From Bradyrhizobium sp. RD5-C2 (GTDB lineage: Bacteria; Pseudomonadota; Alphaproteobacteria; Rhizobiales; Xanthobacteraceae): DNA of 64,000 bases. Each line of letters begins with the position of its first letter. Position 1 is the first letter of the stretch. Made by a program: the position numbers and the translations under genes. Under the pieces are notes generated by a model. That model did not search any database, was not told the origin of the DNA, and saw nothing but the letters and a program-made list of their open reading frames with translations. Positions 18,080-29,100 of this stretch are shown in pieces. The stretch lies in contig NZ_BOVL01000020.1 in the NCBI RefSeq assembly GCF_019972155.1, positions 166,003-230,002 of the forward strand, given 5' to 3'.

Positions 18080-18874
18080 TTACTTCTTCGGCTTGTTGAA
18101 GGTAACGGGAAGAGTGAAGGAGAACTGGTCTTCGGTCAGTCCGGCCGGCGGCGCGGGCACCGGATCGGAACGATGGACCATCGAGACCGCGGCGTCGTCG
18201 AATGCGACGTCCCCCGACGTTTCCATCACGGCAACGGACAGGACCTTGCCGAGACGATTGAGCACCAGGGCAAGCTTGACCTTGCCCTCCTTGGCCTTGA
18301 CGCTCTCCGGGAACTTCTTGTGCAGGTCGAGGTAGGCGCTGATCTTCTTGCCCCATTTGGCCGTCAGCGCGAGCTTGTCCTTGCCGATGCCGGGGTTGGG
18401 GGCCTTGGTGGTGTCCGACTGACGCGCACCCTCCAGCTTGGTCGGCGCGGCCGCCTCTGAGGCCTGCTGCGCTTCCTGCGCGTTGGTCTCGACCTTGGCG
18501 ACCTTGGCCTCGTCCTCCTTCTGCTTCTTGGCGGTGTCCTCCGTCACGATGCGGTCGGGGTCGTCGGCCTCAATCGGCTTGGCCTGAGGCAGGTCGGTGT
18601 CCTTCACCTCGGCCTTCTGCTGCGCCATCTCCTGCACGGCCTGCTGCTCGTCAGCCGGCGCACCGGGCGGTGCGGCATCATCGGGCACGTCAGGAGAGGC
18701 GAGCTCGATGGCGTATTCCGCGCCGGCGGCACCAAGCCCCTCGTCGCCGTCATCGCCGCGCAAATTCGTCAGCGCCAGCGCCGCGCCACCCAGATGCAGC
18801 CCGACCGCCGTCACCGCGGCGATCACCCAGAGCCGCTTCGACGTCCGCAGATCAAGATCGGGGTTGGTGGACAT
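18080..18874 (-). CDS. tonB: TonB-like energy transducer
   Basis: A 264-residue protein with a single N-terminal membrane segment (residues 16-36, containing the VGLH histidine usual for TonB). A long Ala/Lys/Glu/Pro linker follows, and residues 175-262 form a TonB C-terminal domain (GKVKLALVLNRLGKVLSVAV). The linker is charged rather than the classic Glu-Pro/Lys-Pro run. It links ExbB/ExbD to the outer-membrane receptor encoded at 21136-23700. It is the last gene of the iron operon, 12 bases after exbD. Confidence 0.9.
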   Translation of the reverse strand: MSTNPDLDLRTSKRLWVIAAVTAVGLHLGGAALALTNLRGDDGDEGLGAAGAEYAIELASPDVPDDAAPPGAPADEQQAVQEMAQQKAEVKDTDLPQAKPIEADDPDRIVTEDTAKKQKEDEAKVAKVETNAQEAQQASEAAAPTKLEGARQSDTTKAPNPGIGKDKLALTAKWGKKISAYLDLHKKFPESVKAKEGKVKLALVLNRLGKVLSVAVMETSGDVAFDDAAVSMVHRSDPVPAPPAGLTEDQFSFTLPVTFNKPKK

Positions 18875-18886
18875 CGCTGTTCGCCG

Positions 18887-19351
18887 TCAGGGTTTGGCCG
18901 GTTCGGCCTGCGCCGCCGCGGGCGCTCCGGGTAGGCCCTCGAGCGCAACCAGCTTGACATGCGTGTAGCCGCCGGAGCGCAAGAGCTCCATCACGCCCAT
19001 CAGCTCACCATAGGGCACCATGCGATCGGCACGCAGGAACACGTATTTGTCCCTGCTCATGTCGGGCACCGCATCGAGCGAATTGACCAGGTCGGCCCGC
19101 TTCACCGCATTCTCGCCGATCGCCAGCGTCAGGTCCGGCTTGATGCTGAGATAGGTCGGCTTGTCCGGCTTCTTCTGCGGCGTCGCGCTGGAGGTCGGCA
19201 GATCGATCGGCAGGTCGACGGTCGAGAGCGGCGCCGCCACCATGAAGATGATCAGCAGCACCAGCATCACGTCGATGAACGGCGTGACGTTGATCTCGTG
19301 GGATTCCGCGAAATCGTCGTCGCCGTCGTTCTCGGAGATCGAGACTGCCAT
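18887..19351 (-). CDS. exbD: ExbD/TolR-type biopolymer transport protein
   Basis: A 154-residue protein. The one membrane helix near residue 30 carries the proton-channel aspartate in NVTPFIDVMLVLLIIF. The periplasmic domain follows and ends in an Ala/Pro-rich tail. It forms the proton channel with ExbB. Spacing is three bases from exbB and 12 to tonB, so the three genes are one translationally tight unit. Confidence 0.95.
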   Translation of the reverse strand: MAVSISENDGDDDFAESHEINVTPFIDVMLVLLIIFMVAAPLSTVDLPIDLPTSSATPQKKPDKPTYLSIKPDLTLAIGENAVKRADLVNSLDAVPDMSRDKYVFLRADRMVPYGELMGVMELLRSGGYTHVKLVALEGLPGAPAAAQAEPAKP

Positions 19352-19354
19352 CGC

Positions 19355-20422
<1,068 letters not shown>

Positions 20423-20425
20423 CAG

Positions 20426-21115
20426 TTACACTTCAGCCCAGTGACGGATCAGGTTGTGATAAATCCCGGTCAATTTGACCGTTTCAGGGTCATCGCGGCC
20501 CAGCCGCTCCACCAGAGCCTGGATCGCAGTATCGAGATCAAAGATCAGACTGCGCGCGTGGGCATCCCGTACCATGCTCTGCAGCCAGAAAAAAGACGCT
20601 AGCCGGGTCCCCCGCGTGACCGGCGTGACCAGATGCAAGCTGGACGCAGGATAAACCACGAGATCGCCTGCCGGCAGCTTGATTTCATGGGATCCGTAGA
20701 GGTCCTCGATGACGAGCTCGCCGCCATCGTACTCTTCCGGCTCCGATAAAAACAGCGTGACCGACAGGTCCGTGCGGATCCGCATGCCCGTCAGTCTGTC
20801 GCCCCGCACCGCATTATCGACATGCAGGCCGAAATGGTGCCCGTCGCTTGCGGCATAGCGGTTGAACAAGGGTGGAAAGATTCTAAGCGGGATCGCCGCC
20901 GAGATGAACCGCGGGCTTGCCGACAGCGCCGACAGGATCCGGTTGCCGAGCTGCCGCGCGACCTCGCTGTCGGGCGGCAGCTGCTCGTTGCGCTTGACAA
21001 TCGCGGACGCGGCACCCGCGGTCGAGCGGCCGTCCTCCCAATCGCTGGCATCCATGATGCGGCGGAAGTCCGCCACATCAGCCTTGCTCAATACATTGGG
21101 AATACAGACCAGCAT
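20426..21115 (-). CDS. piuC: Fe(II)/2-oxoglutarate-dependent PKHD-type hydroxylase
   Basis: A 229-residue dioxygenase, the normal length for PiuC/YbiX proteins, starting MLVCIPNVLSKADVADFR. The frame is open upstream into the receptor gene, but this ATG matches the family. The iron ligands are H and D of HFGLHVDN and the distal His of SSLHLVTPVTRG; the Arg of GTR binds 2-oxoglutarate. Such genes usually accompany siderophore-type TonB receptors. The true substrate is unsettled. It sits 20 bases after the receptor gene and three bases before exbB. Confidence 0.92.
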   Translation of the reverse strand: MLVCIPNVLSKADVADFRRIMDASDWEDGRSTAGAASAIVKRNEQLPPDSEVARQLGNRILSALSASPRFISAAIPLRIFPPLFNRYAASDGHHFGLHVDNAVRGDRLTGMRIRTDLSVTLFLSEPEEYDGGELVIEDLYGSHEIKLPAGDLVVYPASSLHLVTPVTRGTRLASFFWLQSMVRDAHARSLIFDLDTAIQALVERLGRDDPETVKLTGIYHNLIRHWAEV

Positions 21116-21135
21116 CTCGTGCCGCGAAGCCTCCG

Positions 21136-23700
21136 TCAGTAACGCGCAGACACAACCAGATACGCAGCGCGTCCCGGCGCCTCGAGCACGAACGGTGCTG
21201 CGCTCTGGTACAGCGCGTCGTAGTAGCGCTTGTCGAAGATGTTGTTGACGAACAGCTTCATGGTCCAGTGCTTGTCGATCTTTGCCTCGGCAAAGGCGTC
21301 GAAGCGCCAATAGCTCGGGATCGACGTGCCCTGGTTTGCCGCGAGGAAGGTGCCGCCGTACATCTTGGAACGATACACCGCCTGCCCGCCGATTTCCCAC
21401 ATGTCGGTCAGTTGGTATTTCGAGAGCATGCTGAACGACTGATGTGCCACGTTGGCGAGCGGCAAGCCGACGTTCGAAGTGTACAGAATCGTGTTAGCCG
21501 GCGGAATATTCGATTTGGTCACCTCCGACTGCATTAACACGAGGCCACCGAACACGCTCCACTTGTCGGTGATCTTGCCGCCCACTCCGAGATCGATGCC
21601 CCGGATGCGATAGGCCGCGCCTGCGCTGATGCAGGAGACAGTTCCGGTCGTACCAGCCGGATAAGGACATGCGGCGGTTGCAGTCGCCGCGGTCACGTTC
21701 ATGGATTCGCGCGCGTTCTCCTTCTCAGTCTGGAACAGCGCCGCCGTAACCAGCAAATGACGATCGAACAACTCCCACTTGGTGCCGACTTCAATCGCCT
21801 TGTTTTTCTCCGGCCCGAATATCTGGTTTGGATTGCCGTTGAGAACTGGCGCGATGCCACCATACTGAATGCTCGTGCCGTCAAACTCCGCGCCGACGGG
21901 GTTGGATGACGTGGCATAGGCGGCATAGACGCTTCCGTTCGGCAACGGCTTGAGCGTCAAGCCGAGGTTGAAGTTCGGCATGCCGTAGTCTTGCTGTTGC
22001 TGACCGAAGACGTTCGCGACACCATTGACCGTACCATAGCCGCTGGTCTTGATGGTGTAGTCGTCATAGCGGACGCCGCCATTGAGGATGACGAAGTCGT
22101 TGTAGTTGGCGGAATCCATGACGTATCCGCTCACGGTGTCGATACCGATCTTGGTCGGCCTGCCACTGAGGCTCGCGCTGTTCGTAAACGGGATGTTTGT
22201 GTATTGCGGGTTGAAGACGCTGACACCGGAGAGCGAGCCGCTCCCTGTGAAAGACGATGTACCGGTGGTTATTTCGGAGGCAAGGCCAGTGAAGCTGTCG
22301 ATCGAAGACCGCTCGTTGTCGTATTCGACGCCCGCCGTCGTCGTGTGTTTGAAGCCGAGCCCATCGACCGATTTGTAGGTCGCCTCGGTCTGGTTGGCGA
22401 ACACGTCGGTAACCTGGAAGCGGCTCTGCGGGTTGGCGCTCAGCGTATATGCTGTGAACGGTGCACCCGCGGCCAGCGTCGGCGATTCCGGCAGCGTGCC
22501 GATGTATTTCTGGGTCGAACGCGATTCCCGGATCTTGTTGCTGATCGTCAGGTCGGGCGTGATCTGCACCTCGGCATTGATCGTGCCGATGTCCTGCCCG
22601 GTCCGGAAGAAGTCGCGATTGACGAAGCCGTAGAAATTGTTGCGGTTGACGCCGAAGTCCGGGAACGGGCCGCCGGCCGTGCTCGCGGTGCTCGGCCGGT
22701 AGTAAGGCACGCCGAAGTCCGGGATGCCGGTGAGTTCGGTATGGATGTAGTTGCCGCTGATCTTCACCGCATCGACCGGCTTCCAGGTCGCAGCGACGAA
22801 ACCACCATCGCGATTGTCGGTGACATAGCTGCGGCCGGCGACGCCGGCATCCTGGAACAGGCCGCCGGCGCGGATCGCCAGCGTCGGGCTGATCACCTGG
22901 TTGACATCGAGCGTCACCCGCTTGGTGCGATCGGTGCCGAACGAGGTATCCATGTTGTAGAAGCTGTTCTCCGTCGTCGCTTGCTTGGTGACGATGTTGA
23001 TCGCGCCGCCGGTGGTGCCGCGGCCCGCGAAGGACGAGCCCGGACCGCGCAGGATCTCGACCTGCTCGGTGAAGAAGTTCTCGCGGACACTGACGCCGGC
23101 GTCACGCACGCCGTCGATGAAGATGTCGTTGCGGGCGTCGAAGCCGCGGATGAAGAAGCGGTCGCCGAAGGCATTGCCGCCCTCGCCCGTACCGAGCGTG
23201 ACGCCGGCCGTCGACAGGATCGCCGATTTCAACGAAGTGGCGTTCTTGTCCTCGAGCACGTCCTTGGTCAGCACTGTGACCGACTTCGGCGTGTTCAGGA
23301 TCGGCTCGGGATACTTGCCGGATGCCTGCAAGCGGTCGCCCTTGTACGGCGCGGCCGGGTCGGCGTAGCGGTCGCGGTCAGCGGGAAGACCGCCGGCGTT
23401 GGGAAACGGCACTGGCGCCTGCTGGGCCTGCTGATTGCTGCGGCGTGCGGCGCGGCGCAGCGCGTTGCGGGCGCGGACCTGGTCCGACGTAGGCTTTGAC
23501 GTGACGGGCCGCGGACGCGCGACCGGGGCGTCCACATTCACCGGCGGCAGGCTGGATTGCTGCGCCTCAGCCCCCGAAAACGACGCCACCGCGATCAGGC
23601 TCGCGACAGCGGAGACCTTCGTGGCGGAATAACCCGTATCATCAGCCGAACCGATCGCCGCATCGAAGCGCAGCGATCTCGGCGCCTTCACATTGCTCAT
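21136..23700 (-). CDS. TonB-dependent siderophore receptor (Fiu/catecholate type)
   Basis: An 854-residue outer-membrane receptor. An unusually long N-terminal leader (hydrophobic part SAVASLIAVASFSGAEAQ, about residues 30-48) precedes the plug domain, which shows LNTPKSVTVLTKDVLED and RGPGSSFAGRGTTGGAINIVTKQ. The C-terminal beta-barrel ends in LVVSARY with the terminal aromatic. ATG 23700 is preferred; a GTG three codons earlier lies too near the GGGGG ribosome site. The family imports ferric catecholate-like siderophores using TonB energy. It heads the operon that also encodes the hydroxylase, ExbB, ExbD and TonB, and iron-control-like repeats lie upstream. Confidence 0.94.
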   Translation of the reverse strand: MSNVKAPRSLRFDAAIGSADDTGYSATKVSAVASLIAVASFSGAEAQQSSLPPVNVDAPVARPRPVTSKPTSDQVRARNALRRAARRSNQQAQQAPVPFPNAGGLPADRDRYADPAAPYKGDRLQASGKYPEPILNTPKSVTVLTKDVLEDKNATSLKSAILSTAGVTLGTGEGGNAFGDRFFIRGFDARNDIFIDGVRDAGVSVRENFFTEQVEILRGPGSSFAGRGTTGGAINIVTKQATTENSFYNMDTSFGTDRTKRVTLDVNQVISPTLAIRAGGLFQDAGVAGRSYVTDNRDGGFVAATWKPVDAVKISGNYIHTELTGIPDFGVPYYRPSTASTAGGPFPDFGVNRNNFYGFVNRDFFRTGQDIGTINAEVQITPDLTISNKIRESRSTQKYIGTLPESPTLAAGAPFTAYTLSANPQSRFQVTDVFANQTEATYKSVDGLGFKHTTTAGVEYDNERSSIDSFTGLASEITTGTSSFTGSGSLSGVSVFNPQYTNIPFTNSASLSGRPTKIGIDTVSGYVMDSANYNDFVILNGGVRYDDYTIKTSGYGTVNGVANVFGQQQQDYGMPNFNLGLTLKPLPNGSVYAAYATSSNPVGAEFDGTSIQYGGIAPVLNGNPNQIFGPEKNKAIEVGTKWELFDRHLLVTAALFQTEKENARESMNVTAATATAACPYPAGTTGTVSCISAGAAYRIRGIDLGVGGKITDKWSVFGGLVLMQSEVTKSNIPPANTILYTSNVGLPLANVAHQSFSMLSKYQLTDMWEIGGQAVYRSKMYGGTFLAANQGTSIPSYWRFDAFAEAKIDKHWTMKLFVNNIFDKRYYDALYQSAAPFVLEAPGRAAYLVVSARY

Positions 23701-23837
23701 TTCTTGCACGCCCCCAGAAAAGCAAATCCGTTCGCAAAATCACCGTGCGACGAACTGTCTCTTTCGGTTATCGAGCGCGACTTTTTTTATCAATGCGAAC
23801 AGCGCCACAGTTGGCTTGAATCGCCCCAATTCAAAGC

Positions 23838-23906
23838 GATTCTAATCTGTGGTTTGAAATCGTTCTAAACTCTAGTTTTTAAGCGTTCTAATAATCGTTC
23901 TAAACT
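23838..23906. promoter_or_regulatory. ICE-like iron-control repeats upstream of the TonB receptor operon
   Basis: Four TTCTAA half-sites lie in 69 bases: CGATTCTAATC at 23837, ATCGTTCTAAACT at 23859-23871, GCGTTCTAATA at 23883 and a second exact ATCGTTCTAAACT at 23894-23906. The two exact copies are 35 bases apart, near three and a half helical turns. TTCTAA/TTAGAA half-sites resemble the Irr-bound iron control element of Bradyrhizobium. A TTGAAT/ATTCAA stem at 23816-23834 adjoins the block. Confidence 0.55.
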
Positions 23907-23927
23907 AGTGCCAAGGCGTCTCGCCAA

Positions 23928-24167
23928 TCACTCGGCGCTTGGTGGCTTCATCAGCGAGAACAGCTCGTCGATGGTCCGTTGCGCGACCTGCCGCACGCGG
24001 TCGCTGTTCTCGAGACCGGCGATATTGACGCCGCCAACGACCGCTTTGATCTCGTCGCGGAAGTCGGTGAGAAAGCGCAGCGGGTCACGCTGCTCGTTGG
24101 CGACGCGCGCGATCAACCCGGTGACCAGGATCTGGCATGCCATCATGCGTCCGTTCAACTCGTCCAT
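23928..24167 (-). CDS. Small hypothetical protein
   Basis: A 79-residue protein starting MDELNGRMMACQILV, with GAGGG five bases before the ATG. The frame extends to 24242 with a TTG start, so a longer form of up to 104 residues is possible. It has no recognised domain. It is mixed alpha-helical, with LVTGLIARVANE as the only hydrophobic patch, and probably cytoplasmic. It lies 127 bases downstream of the MarR gene on the same strand. Confidence 0.5.
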   Translation of the reverse strand: MDELNGRMMACQILVTGLIARVANEQRDPLRFLTDFRDEIKAVVGGVNIAGLENSDRVRQVAQRTIDELFSLMKPPSAE

Positions 24168-24294
24168 CGCTGCCCTCATCCTCTCGCATCGTCGCTGCGC
24201 GATATGAACGACATCCCGCAGCGTTTCAACCACGTCGCGCAAGCCGCATCAGGTGAACGGATGGAGAGCAGGTCTGGACGCGGCGAGGCGCGCG

Positions 24295-24756
24295 CTATTT
24301 CGCGGCGATGTGCCCGGCATCCTCGCCGAGCGCCTTGATGCGATCCTTGACCTCGCGCAGCGTGGCCAGTCCGCTCTCGACATGCTTGTCCGATACGTCG
24401 CGGAGCACGTCGCCGGCGATCTCATCGCGCAGACTGTCGAGATCGTCGACGAGGCGGCGCCCGCTCTTGGTCAGGAACAGGCGATTGGCGCGGCGATCCC
24501 TGGGATCGGGACGGCGTTCGAGCAGGCCATGTTCGACGAGGCGGTCAAGCAGCCGCACCAGCGAGATCGGCTGCAACTCGAGCACGTCGGCGAGATCGAC
24601 TTGGGACAGTCCCTCCTGCTCGCGCAGGCGGAAGAGCACGATCCATTGTGCGCGCGTGGTGCCTCGCGCCTTGGCGCGATGATCGATATAGTTGCGCAGC
24701 AGCCTGGAACTCTCGACGAGCTGCGCAATGAACTGGCGTTTGAGATCGCGCGACAT
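24295..24756 (-). CDS. MarR-family transcriptional regulator
   Basis: A 153-residue regulator. The winged helix spans about residues 35-100: LSQVDLADVLELQPISLVRLLDRLVEHGLLERRPDPRDRR includes the recognition helix and wing. Start ATG 24756 has GAGGA at good spacing; the frame continues upstream to a TTG at 24837. It is divergent from an RND efflux operon, with an inverted repeat between them, so it is very likely the local repressor of the pump, released by a small aromatic or cationic ligand. Confidence 0.9.
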   Translation of the reverse strand: MSRDLKRQFIAQLVESSRLLRNYIDHRAKARGTTRAQWIVLFRLREQEGLSQVDLADVLELQPISLVRLLDRLVEHGLLERRPDPRDRRANRLFLTKSGRRLVDDLDSLRDEIAGDVLRDVSDKHVESGLATLREVKDRIKALGEDAGHIAAK

Positions 24757-24805
24757 GGGGGTCCTCGGAGCGTTTCCCGGACGGAATGTTTCTGCTCGTT
24801 TCTGA

Positions 24806-24829
24806 CCTAAACCTTTCCAAATGTTTAGG
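24806..24829. promoter_or_regulatory. Inverted repeat, candidate MarR operator
   Basis: CCTAAAC (24806-24812) and GTTTAGG (24823-24829) are perfect 7-bp arms 10 bases apart. The site lies in the divergent gap between the MarR gene and the efflux operon, 50 bases from the regulator start and 110 from the adaptor start. Size and placement suit a MarR dimer. Confidence 0.6.
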
Positions 24830-24938
24830 ATTCTCAAGCCTTGGTGTGTTTACACATTAAGTGCACGCATATTATATCCGCAAGCTCTGTGAACCGTTTC
24901 GATCACCCTTTATTGTTACGTCGAGCCCAAGAGTCCGC

Positions 24939-26108
24939 ATGTCAAAGTCACGCACCATCGGTTGGGTCTTAGTGATCGCTGCGGTTGGCGCGGCCGGTTA
25001 TTTCGGCTGGCAGAAACACACGAACGACCTGCAGGCGGCTGAAGCCGCGCAAAAGCGTTCCGCCCAGCGCCCGGCCGTACCGGTCAAGATCGCGCCGGTC
25101 GAGAAGGCCGACTTCCCGGTCTACCTGACCGGTCTCGGCACGGTGCAGGCGTTCAACACCGTCCAGGTCCGCACCCGGGTCGACGGCCAGATCACCAGGA
25201 TCGCGTTCAAGGAAGGCCAGTTCGTCAAGGCGGGCGACACGCTGATCGAGATCGATCCGCGGCCCTATCAGGCGACGCTCGACCAGGCCAAGGCCAAGAA
25301 GGCCCAGGACGAGGCCAACATCGCCAACGCCAATCTCGACCTGCAGCGCTACACCAAGCTCGGCGAGTTCGCGACGCGCCAGCAGCTCGACACCCAGCGC
25401 TCCACCGTGGCCCAGCTCACGGCCCAGATCGCGGCCGACGACGCCGCCATCTTCAACGCCCAGACCCAGGTCGATTACGCCACCGTGAAGTCCCCGATCG
25501 ACGGGATCGTCGGACTGCGACTGGTCGATATCGGCAACATCGTCAACGCTTCGGCCCAGACCGGCATCGTGACGATCACCCAGATCGAGCCGATCACGGT
25601 GATCTTCACCGCACCGGAAGACCAGCTGCCCGATATCAAGGCGGCACTGGCTGTGGCGCCGCCCAAGACCATTGCCCTGACCACCGACGGCAAGCGGGTG
25701 CTGTCCACCGGGACCCTGGCGCTGATCAACAATCAGGTCGACACCACCAGCGGGACTGTCCGGCTGAAGGCGGTGTTTGATAACAAGGACCATGCGCTGT
25801 GGCCGGGCCAGTCGGTCTCGACCCGGCTTCTGGTCAGAACGTTGAAGGATGCCACTGTCGTCCCGGATGACGCGGTGCAGCATGGCACCGAAGGCCTGTA
25901 CGCGTATTCAGTCAATCAGGAGAACAAGGCCGAGCTTCGCAAGCTCAAGGTCAGTCAGTCGATCGACGGCAAGTCGGTGATCGAGGATGGCCTGTCGCCG
26001 GGACAGCAGGTGATCACAGCGGGCCAGTACAAGGTCTCGCCGGGAACCCTGGTGACGACGGCGGTGGCGAGCTCGGATCAGTCCCAGTCGAAGGTTACGC
26101 AGGAATGA
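24939..26108 (+). CDS. RND efflux periplasmic adaptor (MdtA/AcrA type)
   Basis: A 389-residue membrane fusion protein. ATG 24939 (MSKSRTIGWVLVIAAVG) gives one N-terminal membrane anchor at residues 7-23 without a lipobox Cys. The lipoyl halves are VQVRTRVDGQI...GQFVKAGDTLIEIDPRPY and VKSPIDGIVGLRLVDIGN, separated by a coiled-coil hairpin of about 70 residues (AKAKKAQDEANIANANLDLQ region). A beta-barrel and membrane-proximal domain follow. It bridges the inner-membrane pump to an outer-membrane channel, none of which is encoded here. Its stop overlaps the pump start by four bases. Confidence 0.94.
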   Translation: MSKSRTIGWVLVIAAVGAAGYFGWQKHTNDLQAAEAAQKRSAQRPAVPVKIAPVEKADFPVYLTGLGTVQAFNTVQVRTRVDGQITRIAFKEGQFVKAGDTLIEIDPRPYQATLDQAKAKKAQDEANIANANLDLQRYTKLGEFATRQQLDTQRSTVAQLTAQIAADDAAIFNAQTQVDYATVKSPIDGIVGLRLVDIGNIVNASAQTGIVTITQIEPITVIFTAPEDQLPDIKAALAVAPPKTIALTTDGKRVLSTGTLALINNQVDTTSGTVRLKAVFDNKDHALWPGQSVSTRLLVRTLKDATVVPDDAVQHGTEGLYAYSVNQENKAELRKLKVSQSIDGKSVIEDGLSPGQQVITAGQYKVSPGTLVTTAVASSDQSQSKVTQE

Positions 26109-29100
26109 GCGACGGAATTTCCGCACCATTCATTCGCTTCCCCATCGGCACCTCGCTGCTGATGGCCGGCATCCTGTTCGTCGGCCTTGTCGCCTATCCG
26201 CTGCTGCCGGTCGCGCCGCTGCCGCAAGTCGACTTCCCGACCATCCAGATCACCGCGACGCTGCCGGGCGGCAGCCCGGAGACGATGGCGAGTTCGGTCG
26301 CCCAGCCGCTGGAGCGCCAGTTCGCGCAGATCCCCGGCATCGCGCAAATGACCTCGACGAGCTATCTGGGCACCGCGTCGGTCACGATCCAGTTCGACCT
26401 CAACCGCTCGATCGACGGCGCCGCCAACGACGTGCAGGCCGCCATCAACGCCGCCAGCGGCCAGTTGCCGAAGAACCTTCCCTCGCCGCCGACCTATCGC
26501 AAGGTCAATCCGGCGGACGCGCCGATCATGCTGCTGTCGGCGACATCGGACACGCTGCCGCTGACTACGGTCAGCGATTCCGTCGACGCCCAGCTTGCCC
26601 AGCAGATCAGCCAGATTTCCGGCGTCGCGCAGGTCATCATCGGCGGCCAGCAGAAGCCGTCGGTTCGCGTCCAGATCGACCCGGCCAAGCTGGTCGCGAA
26701 AGGCGTGTCGCTGGAAGACGTCCGCGCCGCGATCAACATCGCAACCGTCGACAGCCCGAAGGGCAATATCGACGGCGCCACCCGCGCCTACACCATCTAT
26801 GCCAACGACCAACTGCTCACGGCGGAGCCCTGGAACGACGTCATCATCGCCTACCGCAATGGCGGGCCGCTGCGCATCCGTGACATCGGCCAGGCCGTGA
26901 CCGGACCCGAGGACGCCAAGCAGGCGGCCTGGGCCAACGGCAAGCGCGGCGTGTTCCTCGTCGTCTTCAAGCAGCCCGGCGCCAACGTCATCGACACCGT
27001 CGACAAGATCAAGGCGGCGCTGCCCCGGCTGGTCGCGGCCATTCCGCCGGCGGTCAAGATCGAGGTCATCAGTGACCGCACGACCACGATCCGCGCCGCG
27101 GTGGAGGACGTCCAGTTCACCCTGCTCCTGACCATCTTCCTGGTCGTGATGGTGATCTTTGCCTTCCTGCGCAGCTTCTGGGCCACCGTCATCCCGGCCG
27201 TGACCGTGCCACTGGCGCTGCTGGGCGCCTGCGCGCTGATGTGGATCTTCGGCTACACGCTCGACAATCTGTCGCTGATGGCGCTGACCATCGCGGTCGG
27301 CTTCGTGGTCGACGACGCCATCGTGATGCTGGAGAACATCAGCCGCTACATCGAGGAAGGCGAGCGGCCGATGGCCGCCGCCTTCAAGGGTTCCAAGGAA
27401 ATCGGCTTCACCATCGTCTCGATCAGCATCTCGCTGGTCGCGGTGCTGATCCCGCTGCTGCTGATGGGCGGCATCATCGGCCGCCTGTTCCGCGAATTCG
27501 CGGTGGTGCTGGCGATGACCATCTTCGTCTCGATGTTCGTGTCGCTGACGCTGACGCCGATGATGGCCTCGCGCTTCCTGCGTGCCCACAATGAGGAACG
27601 GCACGGTCGTCTCTACAAGCTCAGCGAGCGCGGCTTCGACGCGATGCTGCGCGGCTATCAGAGCGGGCTCGACCTCGCGCTGCGCTGGAAGTTCACGACC
27701 CTGATGATCTTCTTCGCGACGCTGGCGCTGTCGGTCTACATGTTCGTCATCATCCCGAAGGGCTTCTTCCCGCAGCAGGACGTCGGCCTGATCACCGCGA
27801 CCTCGGAGGCCAACCAGGACATTTCGTTCGCTGAAATGAAGGGTAAGCAGGAGGAGCTCAGCAAGATCGTCATGCAGGATCCCGGCGTGGCGACGGTGGC
27901 GATGGCGATCGGCGGCAGCGGCCGGGCCGGCAACAACGGCAACATGTTCATCACGCTCAAGCCGCTGAACGAGCGCGATGCCAACGCGCAGCAGATCATC
28001 GCCCGCCTGCGGCCGAAGCTGGAGAAGGTGCTCGGCGCCCGGCTTTTCATGCAGGCCGCGCAGGACGTCCGCCTCGGCGGCCGCCCCACCCGCACCCAGT
28101 TCGAATTCACGCTGCAGGACGCCAACCTCGCCGAGCTGAACGAATGGGCGCCGAAGATTCTCGGCAAGATGCAGACGCTGCCGCAGCTGCGCGACGTCGC
28201 CACCGACCAGCAGACCAACGGCACCACGGTCGAGCTGAAGATCAACCGCGACACCGCCTCGCGCTATGGCATTCAGCCGCAGCTGATCGACGACACGCTC
28301 TATGATGCGTTCGGCCAGCGCCAGGTCACGCAGTACTTCACCCAGCTCAACAGCTACCACGTCATCCTTGAGGTGCTGCCGGAGTTGCAGGGCTCGATCG
28401 ATACGCTGAACAACATCTACATCAAGTCGCCGCTGACCGGCGAACAGGTGCCGCTGTCAACCTTTGCGAAATGGACCAGCACACCGGTGCGACCGTTGTC
28501 GATCAGCCACCAGGGCCAGTTCCCGGCGATCACCATCTCGTTCAACCTGGCGCAGGGTGTCGCGCTCGGCCAGGCGACAGACGCGGTGCAGAAGGCGATG
28601 ATCGACCTTGGCGCGCCGCCGACCCTGAGCTCAAGCTTCCAGGGCACCGCGCAGGCGTTCCAGCAATCGCTGTCGACCGTGCCGCTGTTGATCCTGGCAG
28701 CGCTCGTGGTCGTCTACCTGATCCTCGGCATTCTCTACGAGAGCTACATCCACCCGATCACCATTCTGTCGACGCTGCCCTCGGCCGGCGTCGGCGCGCT
28801 GGCGATCCTGATGGCCGCCGGCTTCGACTTCTCGCTGATCGCGCTGATCGGCATCATCCTCCTGATCGGCATCGTGAAGAAGAACGGCATCATGATGGTC
28901 GACTTCGCAATCGCCGCCGAGCGCGATCAGCACATGGAGCCGGTGGCAGCGATCCGCCAGGCCGCCCTGCTCCGCTTCCGCCCGATCATGATGACGACGA
29001 TGGCCGCGATGCTCGGCGGTGTGCCGCTGATGCTAGGGACCGGCACCGGCTCCGAAATCCGCCAGCCGCTCGGCTACGCGATGGTCGGCGGCCTGATCGT

